Source: CAYJAZ01 sp964368455
GTDB taxonomy: Bacteria; Desulfobacterota; Desulfovibrionia; Desulfovibrionales; Desulfovibrionaceae
NCBI GenBank assembly: GCA_964368455.1
Contig: CAYJAZ010000001.1
Coordinates: 129,971 to 193,970 of the forward strand
Length of the DNA stretch: 64,000 nt
Direction: 5' to 3'
A program made the position numbers and the translations under genes. Below are positions 1-6,141 of the stretch, piece after piece (the stretch's first letter is position 1; the number at the start of each line of letters is the position of its first letter). The notes below the pieces were generated by a model, which did not search any database, was not told the DNA's origin, and worked only from the letters and a program-made list of their open reading frames with translations.

Positions 1-47
1 AGAAGTAGGATTTTTTCTTCTGATTTTTTACATTCTGAATAGAGCAT
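1..47 (-). CDS. Start of a gene cut by the left edge (unknown product)
   Basis: An ATG on the minus strand at 47 is preceded by a good Shine-Dalgarno sequence (AGAGGAAG, about 53-60 on the plus strand) and reads 15 open codons to the window edge (MLYSECKKSEEKILL). A perfect 18-bp palindrome lies about 30 bp upstream (77-94), as expected for a regulated promoter. Too little protein is visible to assign a family. The start is supported by the ribosome-binding site and the operator-like palindrome only. Confidence 0.4.
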   Translation of the reverse strand, partial: MLYSECKKSEEKILL

Positions 48-76
48 AAGTGCTTCCTCTAAGTTTTATTTTGTTT

Positions 77-94
77 TTTTGGTATATACCAAAA
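77..94. promoter_or_regulatory. Perfect 18-bp palindrome, operator candidate
   Basis: TTTTGGTATATACCAAAA is its own reverse complement. It sits 30 bp upstream of the minus-strand start codon at 47 and is in the right place to bind a dimeric repressor near that promoter. The cognate regulator is not visible in this window. Confidence 0.4.
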
Positions 95-243
95 TGATAA
101 AAAAGAAAAGAGATAGGATATATGAGTAAAATATAGATTAACTTGATGACGAGTCTATTGAATTGCATTTAAGACGGACGATTTATTTTCAGCAATTATT
201 TATTAGAACAGAACTATTTATTCTATTAAAGTTGTGCTACCTA

Positions 244-297
244 CTCGTCATTGCGAGGAGGAGTATAACGACGACGTGGCAATCCATGTCTTTAAAA
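244..297 (+). repeat. Dispersed GTCATTGCGAGG...GTGGCAATCCATG repeat, copy 1
   Basis: This copy reads CTCGTCATTGCGAGGAG, then a variable middle, then GACGTGGCAATCCATG. The same element recurs at 42131-42187 (inverted), 42260-42323 and 42728-42791. It contains internal dyads (ATTGC/GCAAT and CGTC/GACG). It lies in the gene-free stretch between the left-edge gene and metG and codes for nothing obvious. The sequence resembles a REP-like intergenic element found in many bacteria (from general knowledge). Confidence 0.7.
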
Positions 298-372
298 AAA
301 GAACACACATTTGGAACGCAGTGACAAATGCCTACTTGTTTTTCAGCTTTAGTCTACTCTTAAAATTTTAAA

Positions 373-411
373 GCGGAAAAGTATTTAAGCTTTAGCTTAA
401 AACTTTTCCGC
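373..411 (-). terminator. Strong hairpin, probable metG terminator
   Basis: GCGGAAAAGT pairs perfectly with ACTTTTCCGC, and an inner TTTAAGC pairs with GCTTAAA, giving about 17 bp around a TTTA loop. Read on the minus strand it is followed by TTTAAAATTTTAAG. It lies about 120 nt downstream of the metG stop. Confidence 0.55.
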
Positions 412-469
412 AAATAAAAAAATAACTCTTCTTCTTTAGCTAAATCGCTACGCATTCACCTTGCAAAAA

Positions 470-512
470 GGGGTTTCCAAAGGGCTTCAAGTCCTTTGGC
501 CGCCGGAGGCAT
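470..512. repeat. Gene-end element TTTCCAAAGG...CCTTTGG-CCGCCGGAGGC, copy 1
   Basis: TTTCCAAAGGGCTTCAAGTC continues into CCTTTGG and GCCGCCGGAGGC, and forms a hairpin (CCAAAGG/CCTTTGG). A second copy at 42841-42882 is also a few bases past the stop of a minus-strand gene. This position suggests a 3'-end processing or termination element. From memory, very similar units are common after genes in Desulfovibrio genomes. Confidence 0.6.
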
Positions 513-533
513 AAATAATCTAATCTAATCTAC

Positions 534-2495
534 TTAACTTACTTGCCCACCATTTGGGATATTTTTCAAACAAGTGAGTAATCCTAAACAGTTGTCATCT
601 CCAGCTGTAAGTATCATACCTTGTGATTCAAGGCCACGGATTTTTCTTGGTGCGAGATTTGTGACAACTATGAGCTGCTTTCCAACGATATCTTCTGGTT
701 TTACGTGTTCTGCGATACCTGAACATATTTGCCTTGGTTTTTCTTCGCCAAGATCGATTTCTAATCTTAATAATTTATCTGCATTTGGGTGCTGTTCGGC
801 AAGAAGAACAGTACCTATACGCATGTCTACTTTTTGAAAATCTGCAAAGTCTAGATAGTCGTTTTTCTTACTTTCTTGAGACTGTTTTTCTGGATTTTTT
901 TGCTTCTTTTCTTTTTTCACTTCTTCTTTCTTTGGCATTTCAAGACGCGGAAAGAGATTTGATGAAGAAGCTATTTCTGCATTATCAATAAGATTTGTTG
1001 CTGCTTGAACTCTTGAAGCAAGAACATTTTCTTTGAAATCAGCCATGTCAAAATTCTTTGCAAGCTGCTCTTGTAGGGTAGCAGATGCTTTTGGCATAAC
1101 TGGGTAGATGAGCAGAGCAACCTTATACATATTTTCTAATAATGTGCGTATAACAGTTTGTAATCTTGCGATATCGTTTTGCTTGTATAATGCCCAAGGA
1201 GCTTGTGTGTCGACATATTTATTCATGGCTCGCACACTTTCCCATAGAGCATCTATAGCTTGTGAAAAACGCACTTCTTTGAAAAGCTGCGTGAAATTTG
1301 TGCAAGCATTGATGGTAGTTTCGTTGAGGGCAATATCGTCTTGTGTAAGATTTGTGAGAGCTGGAATATTGCTATTGAAATACTGCTTTGTCATGGAAAG
1401 CACACGTGAGAATAAATTACCAAGATCGTTAGCTAAATCTGCATTTATTCTTGTGATAAAGGCTTCGTCTGTGAAAGAAGCATCTGAACCGAAATTCATT
1501 TCACGCATGAGGAAGAAACGGAATTGATCTATACCCATTTGCTGTGAAACAAAGAGTGGGTCTACAACATTTCCTAAAGATTTTGACATCTTAGTGTCTT
1601 TGACAAGCCAATAACCATGCACATTGAGATGCTTGAAAAGTGGAATTTCAGCAGATTTTAACATTGTTGTCCAGAAGATAGCGTGAGGTTTTAATATATC
1701 CTTTGCTATAAGATGCTCGACATTTGCCCAACGTTCGTTGAAGTCTTTCATGCTTGGTGAATTTTCATCTACTTGATAACCCATACCAGAAAGATAGGAC
1801 ACAAGAGCGTCAAACCAAACATAACAGACATAATCTTTGTCAAAAGGTAGTTCAATACCCCATTCTAGACGTGATTTTGGACGAGAAATACACAAGTCTT
1901 CAAGCGAACCAGATTCTAAAAGTGCGAGTGTTTCGTTTTTGTAACGTTCTGGTCGGATGAAATCAGGATTGTCGTTGATATACTGCTTTAACCAATCAGC
2001 ATATTTTGACATTTTGAAGAAATAGTTTTTTTCAGCTATGTATTCTGGTTTTGACTGATGCTGTGGGCATAGGCCGTCTTCTAATTCTTTTTCTGTGTAG
2101 AAACGTTCGCAACCAAAACAATAGTGTCCGCCGTATTCAGCAAAATAGATATCGCCTTTTTCATAGACTTTTTGTAATAAGTCTTGCACAACTTTTTTAT
2201 GTTCGTCTGATGAAGTGCGCACAAAGGAATGGTATTGAATTTCAAGCTTTTCCCACATATCTGAAAAAAGAGCTGAAATAGTATCTGTGAATTCTTTAGT
2301 TTCTTGTCCTGCTTCTTTTGCTGCTTTGACTATTTTATCGCCATGCTCGTCTGTGCCAGTAAGGAAGAAAGCCTTTGTGCCTTGCATGCTGTAATATCTT
2401 GTAAGGCTATCAGCAAGAAAAGTTGTGTAGGCATGGCCTAGATGTGGTTTGGCGTTTACATAGTAAATTGGAGTCGTTAAAGCAAAGTTATTCAT
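534..2495 (-). CDS. metG: Methionyl-tRNA synthetase
   Basis: This cytoplasmic enzyme charges tRNA-Met with methionine using ATP. The class I HIGH-type motif is HLGH at residues 18-21. The KMSKS motif is at 302-306 and is followed by LGN. A zinc knuckle is visible at C126, C129, C143 and H146, so one ligand position is His rather than Cys. A lysine-rich linker near 520-545 leads to a C-terminal EMAP/Trbp-type tRNA-binding and dimerisation domain (about 550-653, DMRIGTVLLAEQHPNADKLL). The length of 653 aa fits the bacterial long form with this domain. It is the last gene of a cpoB-like/PSP1/metG run, 46 bp after the PSP1 stop. Very sure of function. Confidence 0.97.
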   Translation of the reverse strand: MNNFALTTPIYYVNAKPHLGHAYTTFLADSLTRYYSMQGTKAFFLTGTDEHGDKIVKAAKEAGQETKEFTDTISALFSDMWEKLEIQYHSFVRTSSDEHKKVVQDLLQKVYEKGDIYFAEYGGHYCFGCERFYTEKELEDGLCPQHQSKPEYIAEKNYFFKMSKYADWLKQYINDNPDFIRPERYKNETLALLESGSLEDLCISRPKSRLEWGIELPFDKDYVCYVWFDALVSYLSGMGYQVDENSPSMKDFNERWANVEHLIAKDILKPHAIFWTTMLKSAEIPLFKHLNVHGYWLVKDTKMSKSLGNVVDPLFVSQQMGIDQFRFFLMREMNFGSDASFTDEAFITRINADLANDLGNLFSRVLSMTKQYFNSNIPALTNLTQDDIALNETTINACTNFTQLFKEVRFSQAIDALWESVRAMNKYVDTQAPWALYKQNDIARLQTVIRTLLENMYKVALLIYPVMPKASATLQEQLAKNFDMADFKENVLASRVQAATNLIDNAEIASSSNLFPRLEMPKKEEVKKEKKQKNPEKQSQESKKNDYLDFADFQKVDMRIGTVLLAEQHPNADKLLRLEIDLGEEKPRQICSGIAEHVKPEDIVGKQLIVVTNLAPRKIRGLESQGMILTAGDDNCLGLLTCLKNIPNGGQVS

Positions 2496-2541
2496 TTTAT
2501 TCTATACCTTTATTCGTGTCGTATTTCTTTAAGCTTTGGGC

Positions 2542-3528
2542 TTATTTGTTTTGGTCTTGTTCTTCTTCAAAAGCGGGATCAAATATAGAAAGATCAGGAT
2601 CGTTTTCTATCATTTCAGGATCGACTTCGCAATTGATGAATGGTTCAGCCTTATAGGTGTTATTTTGCTTAGGCTGTTTATTTTCGTTTTGCACAGGAAC
2701 GTCAGGGCGACGTGGATTTATATCCGCCCATTCTTCTAAAGTCATTTCAAATTCTGGCCCGCTTTCTGGCAAGAGTGCAATGGAATTTCTAAACATATTT
2801 GCACGCAATACTCGCATATAACCATTGTCGGTTAAATAGCGTTTGCCAAGTTTTGGACATGATTTATGAAAAACTTCATAGGCTTCTTGCTCGAAAGAAA
2901 GACAACAGAGCAATCTGCCACATACGCCTGAAATTTTAGTTGGATTGAGAAATAGATTTTGCTCTTTTGCCATCTTGATAGTCACAGGGGCAAAATTTGT
3001 TAAATAGCGTCTACAACAACAAATCATACCACAATTGCCAAGCGAGCCCACCATCTGAGTTTCGTGTCTTACGCCGATTTGACGAAGTTCTATACGTGTT
3101 CTGTATTCTTTGACAAGATCTTTGACAAGTTCTCTAAAGTCAATACGTGTAGGTGCTGTGAAATAGAAGATAAGCTTTGATTTATCGCATAAAACAGAAA
3201 CATCAACCACTTTCATGTCTAATTCACGTTCACGTGAACTTTTAACGCAAAATTTCTTTGCGTCTTCCATGAGGATTTCGTTTTCTTGTGCTATAAAAGT
3301 TTCTTCTTCGGTTGGTAAGGAGATTTTTGGAGCAGAAGCTGGGATAACTTCATTGCAATAAGGCCTTTGCCATGCAACTCTTCCAAAATGTCTTTCTTCA
3401 TCACTTTGTGCAATAACAAGGCTATTGTAATTGAGAGGAATAAATTTTCCGTCTATCTGTGGCAAGTCGTATAAGCAAGGGATTATTTGCCCATGCTTGC
3501 TGTATTGTATTCCGATGATTTGTTTCAT
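2542..3528 (-). CDS. PSP1-domain protein (RicT/YaaT family)
   Basis: This 328-aa cytoplasmic protein has the PSP1 C-terminal domain. The diagnostic cysteine cluster is present (GNCGMICCCRRYL, then GVCGRLLCCLSFE) within about residues 165-225. In Bacillus the homologue RicT (YaaT) forms the Fe-S-containing Y-complex that supports RNase Y mRNA maturation; in Desulfobacterota the role is unproven. A low-complexity acidic and asparagine-rich tail (about 270-328) is unusual but typical of this lineage's low-G+C proteins. The start lies 4 bp downstream of the cpoB-like stop, so the two are surely co-transcribed. Function beyond the domain is inference. Confidence 0.88.
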   Translation of the reverse strand: MKQIIGIQYSKHGQIIPCLYDLPQIDGKFIPLNYNSLVIAQSDEERHFGRVAWQRPYCNEVIPASAPKISLPTEEETFIAQENEILMEDAKKFCVKSSRERELDMKVVDVSVLCDKSKLIFYFTAPTRIDFRELVKDLVKEYRTRIELRQIGVRHETQMVGSLGNCGMICCCRRYLTNFAPVTIKMAKEQNLFLNPTKISGVCGRLLCCLSFEQEAYEVFHKSCPKLGKRYLTDNGYMRVLRANMFRNSIALLPESGPEFEMTLEEWADINPRRPDVPVQNENKQPKQNNTYKAEPFINCEVDPEMIENDPDLSIFDPAFEEEQDQNK

Positions 3529-3532
3529 AATA

Positions 3533-4381
3533 TTATAAAGGTTTGAGGTTTAGCTTTTGTGCTAACTTGCTTGCTTCGCTGTTTGGCCAATCTTCATAAA
3601 GAACGCTTACATGCAAGGCTGCATTTGAACTATCATTAAGTTTTTCGTAAGCAAGGGCTGTTTTGAGAAGGGCATCAGCAGTTTTAGAGGATTGTGGGAA
3701 GCGTGCAAGAACATCTTTAAATGCATAGATTGCATTTGTGTAGTCGTGCACAGCATAATCGCATTCACCAAGCCAGTAGAGGGCATTTACCACATAGGAA
3801 GAAGAAGGGAAATTTTTCAAAAAGAGTTTAAAAGCTTCTTTTGAATCTGCGTATTTTCCAGTTCTGTAGAGATTGAGAGCGACCTTATACGCAGTATCAG
3901 GGCCAGCCTTTGTCACAGCTTTATCAACTGCAGATTTTTTTTCTATAGCAACTCTTTCTACTTTTTTAGGTGGAATAACCACTCTTTCAACTTTCTTTGG
4001 CGGAATTTGAACATTGCTATCTTTTGCTGGTGGCATAGGGAATTTTTCATTCTCCTTGCCAATGGAAGCAAGTGCTTCTTGTGCCGCACTTTTTGAAGTA
4101 GTTTGAGAGCTTATAGGCTGATTATTGACGAGTTTTTGTATAGTGCTTTGATCTTGGTTTTTTGAAATTTGAGTTCCTTCTTCTTGTGACTTTGTAAGCA
4201 CACGTCTTTGAGAAGTTTTTAGCTCTTCTTGTAATACTTTTACTTCTTCTTCTAATTCATTGATCTTCAGTTCTACTGCTCTAATTTTTAAATCTTGCAT
4301 AGAAGGCTCAATGAAGGTACATGCTGACAAAAAGAGAGTCACAAAAGATATTAGTAGTAAAAGTAAGGTATTTTTTCTCAT
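3533..4381 (-). CDS. CpoB/YbgF-like periplasmic TPR lipoprotein
   Basis: The N-terminus is a lipoprotein signal (hydrophobic stretch then LSAC, Cys at residue 21), so the protein is probably anchored in a membrane facing the periplasm. A coiled coil follows (about 30-60, ELEEEVKVLQEELK). Next is a low-complexity linker with a PPKKVERV direct repeat (about 120-145). The C-terminal half carries TPR units typical of CpoB/YbgF (AYKVALNLYRTGKYADSKEAF, then NALYWLGECDYAVHDYTNAI). CpoB coordinates PBP1B and the Tol system in E. coli. No tol-pal genes are nearby, so that role is a family-level inference. First gene of the run ending in metG. Confidence 0.8.
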   Translation of the reverse strand: MRKNTLLLLLISFVTLFLSACTFIEPSMQDLKIRAVELKINELEEEVKVLQEELKTSQRRVLTKSQEEGTQISKNQDQSTIQKLVNNQPISSQTTSKSAAQEALASIGKENEKFPMPPAKDSNVQIPPKKVERVVIPPKKVERVAIEKKSAVDKAVTKAGPDTAYKVALNLYRTGKYADSKEAFKLFLKNFPSSSYVVNALYWLGECDYAVHDYTNAIYAFKDVLARFPQSSKTADALLKTALAYEKLNDSSNAALHVSVLYEDWPNSEASKLAQKLNLKPL

Positions 4382-4503
4382 AAGAACTCACAAGGAAGAA
4401 ATTATATAAAAAACGTGCTTTGATATGGAATAAGATACTAGATAGTCTACTAAAGTGCAAGTCTTTCTTTTGCAAGACAAAGTAAAAGCATAAGCAGAAG
4501 GCA

Positions 4504-4533
4504 TAAAAAAACCCGATTTCTCGGGTTTTTTTG
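4504..4533 (-). terminator. Rho-independent terminator after trmI
   Basis: A run of A, then ACCCGA, loop TTTC, TCGGGT, and a run of T. It is symmetric and could work in both directions, ending trmI transcripts on the minus strand. Confidence 0.75.
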
Positions 4534-4552
4534 CTTTTCATATTTGTTTTGT

Positions 4553-4612
4553 CACGCTGTGCCCCTTACAAACGAAAGCTCGCTTGTAAGAAGCGTGGTT
4601 CTTACTTACATT
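4553..4612. repeat. Dispersed CGCTTGTAAGAAGCG repeat, copy adjoining the trmI tail duplicate
   Basis: It contains CACGCTGTG, CTCGCTTGTAAGAAGCGTGG and TTCTTACT. The same block recurs at 4671-4772 and, more diverged and inverted, at 45921-46015. It lies between the terminator and the duplicated trmI 3' end. Confidence 0.65.
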
Positions 4613-4666
4613 TAATCTTCAGAACTCAAATCATCTAAACCTAAACGCTCTCTGCGTGCAGCTTCT
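4612..4666 (-). pseudogene. Duplicated 3' end of trmI
   Basis: On the minus strand this 55-bp block reads EAARRERLGLDDLSSED followed by TAA, matching the real trmI C-terminus (EAARRERLGLDDLASED, stop at 4773) with one amino-acid change. Nucleotide differences are mainly at third codon positions. It has no start and is separated from trmI by a dispersed repeat. Confidence 0.8.
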
Positions 4667-4670
4667 ATTC

Positions 4671-4772
4671 AGATTCGTTTCGCCACGCTGTGGACGAAAC
4701 CTCGCTTGTAAGAAGCGTGGTTCTTACTACGCTCGCTAAAGATTTTGTTCACGAGTTTTCAACTCGTTCACA
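4671..4772. repeat. Dispersed about 100-bp intergenic repeat, copy next to trmI
   Basis: It reads GATTCGTTTCGCCACGCTGT...ACGAAACCTCGCTTGTAAGA, then CGCTCGCTAAAG, TTTTGTTCACGAG. The block at 45921-46015, in reverse complement, follows the same order (GATTCTAATTTGTTTCGGCACGC, ACGAAACCTCGCTTACAAGA, CGCTCGCTAAAGCCTTTGTTC). Part of the pattern also occurs at 13237-13345. Confidence 0.65.
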
Positions 4773-5663
4773 TTAATCTTCTGAAGCTAAGTCATCTAAA
4801 CCTAAACGCTCTCTGCGTGCAGCTTCTTGTTTTCTTTCTCTTGTGCCAAGTTTGAGTGAATTATCCCAAACTTGTGTTCTTTTTTGGTGTTTTGTAAACA
4901 CTAAGAAACCAGTATGAGCACTCATTCTGTCTGCTGGACGCAATCTGTCTGGAACAGGTTTCCATGGACGCACAAGAATTTCACATACTTCTGTTTCTTC
5001 AAAATCTCTTTTTTCAAGAGCAAAAAGAAGTGTTGAAACTTGATCTACTGTTGGCAATAAAAAGGCAATTGGTGCGCCAGGTTTTAATGCTTCAAGTGCA
5101 TGATCAAGATAGTCTTGCGGAGTGCGAACATCTAAGAAAAGAGCGTCAGCTTTTTCGCCATTTAAAATATTTGGATCGTTCAATCCAAAGCCTTCAGCAA
5201 TATCTCTGTGATGGAAATTAACATTTTCGCCAACTCCAGCCCATGCAACATTGCGTTTTGCTAATTTATGAAATTCTTCTCTTGCTTCAAATGAATGTAT
5301 CTTACCTGTTTTACCAGACACCCAAGACAAAGCAATAGTGAAACCACCAGAACCAGAGCCAGCCTCAAGAATTGTTCTGCCTTCGCCAGCAGAAAGTTTC
5401 ATGATGATATAGGCCATATCTTTTGGATACATTATCTGAGTTTGTCTTTTGATACCCATGATAAGATCATAAAGCTCAGGTTTAATCAGCCTAAAAGGAT
5501 AGTTTAAAGAAGTGTATACTTCATCGCCATAATCAGCTTTTACAAGTTCATCTGCGTATAAAATACCGTCTTGGCTTTCGAATTTCTTTTCTTCTTCAAG
5601 ACGTACGAGTTTACGTTTGCCGCGAGGCGAAAGAAGAATAACTAAATCATTATATTTTAACAT
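4773..5663 (-). CDS. trmI: tRNA (adenine-58-N1)-methyltransferase
   Basis: This 296-aa GCD14/TrmI-family protein methylates N1 of A58 in the T-loop of tRNAs using SAM. The N-terminal beta domain (1-70, RGKRKLVRL) is followed by the Rossmann methyltransferase fold with the SAM loop EAGSGSGGFT (about 116-125) and FLDVRTPQDY (about 176-185) in the catalytic-motif position. The length is normal. It is the last gene of deaD/hypothetical/trmI, starting 11 bp after the hypothetical gene. Its last 17 codons are duplicated downstream at 4612-4666. Confidence 0.92.
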   Translation of the reverse strand: MLKYNDLVILLSPRGKRKLVRLEEEKKFESQDGILYADELVKADYGDEVYTSLNYPFRLIKPELYDLIMGIKRQTQIMYPKDMAYIIMKLSAGEGRTILEAGSGSGGFTIALSWVSGKTGKIHSFEAREEFHKLAKRNVAWAGVGENVNFHHRDIAEGFGLNDPNILNGEKADALFLDVRTPQDYLDHALEALKPGAPIAFLLPTVDQVSTLLFALEKRDFEETEVCEILVRPWKPVPDRLRPADRMSAHTGFLVFTKHQKRTQVWDNSLKLGTRERKQEAARRERLGLDDLASED

Positions 5664-5674
5664 GTTCTACCTTT

Positions 5675-6139
5675 TTATGAATACAAAAGATTGTCAAAAA
5701 AGAATTGATATTTTGCACGCAAAATAAGCGAAAGTTTAAGATTTGCTGCCTTTTTCTTTGCTTCACGAACTTCAGCAAAAGAGAGCAAATGCTCTGCTAT
5801 AGCACTGAAGTCGTGTTCTTTTTTGTCTGTCAATTTAGAATAATAGAAGTCGATTTTTTGCACACTTTTCACTTTTCTGCTTTTTGAAAAAAGTTTTTCT
5901 TGTCGCATAAAGCTTGTGTATAAAAATTCTGAATTTTCGGGAAAGGAACGATCAAGAGCAAATCGCCAAAGAGCGACATAAAGAGTGGTGAATTCTTCAA
6001 CCATTCTTCTTTTTTTCAACCATGCAAAAAAACCAAAGTGTAGTGCTGCTAGTTCTTGATACAAATCTAGATCAAAAAGCATACTGTTTGCATTTAATAT
6101 TACATTTTCGATAATGTCTTGATTAAATTCCGTTTTCAT
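5675..6139 (-). CDS. Conserved-looking hypothetical protein between deaD and trmI
   Basis: A 154-aa soluble protein, mostly alpha-helical by composition, rich in Phe, Tyr, Lys and Arg, with no signal peptide or membrane segment. I do not recognise a family. It starts 2 bp after the deaD stop and ends 11 bp before the trmI start, so it is locked into an RNA-metabolism operon. The ORF fills the space exactly and has the base composition of its neighbours, which supports it as real. A role in RNA handling would be guilt by association only. Confidence 0.75.
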   Translation of the reverse strand: MKTEFNQDIIENVILNANSMLFDLDLYQELAALHFGFFAWLKKRRMVEEFTTLYVALWRFALDRSFPENSEFLYTSFMRQEKLFSKSRKVKSVQKIDFYYSKLTDKKEHDFSAIAEHLLSFAEVREAKKKAANLKLSLILRAKYQFFFDNLLYS

Positions 6140-6141
6140 AT

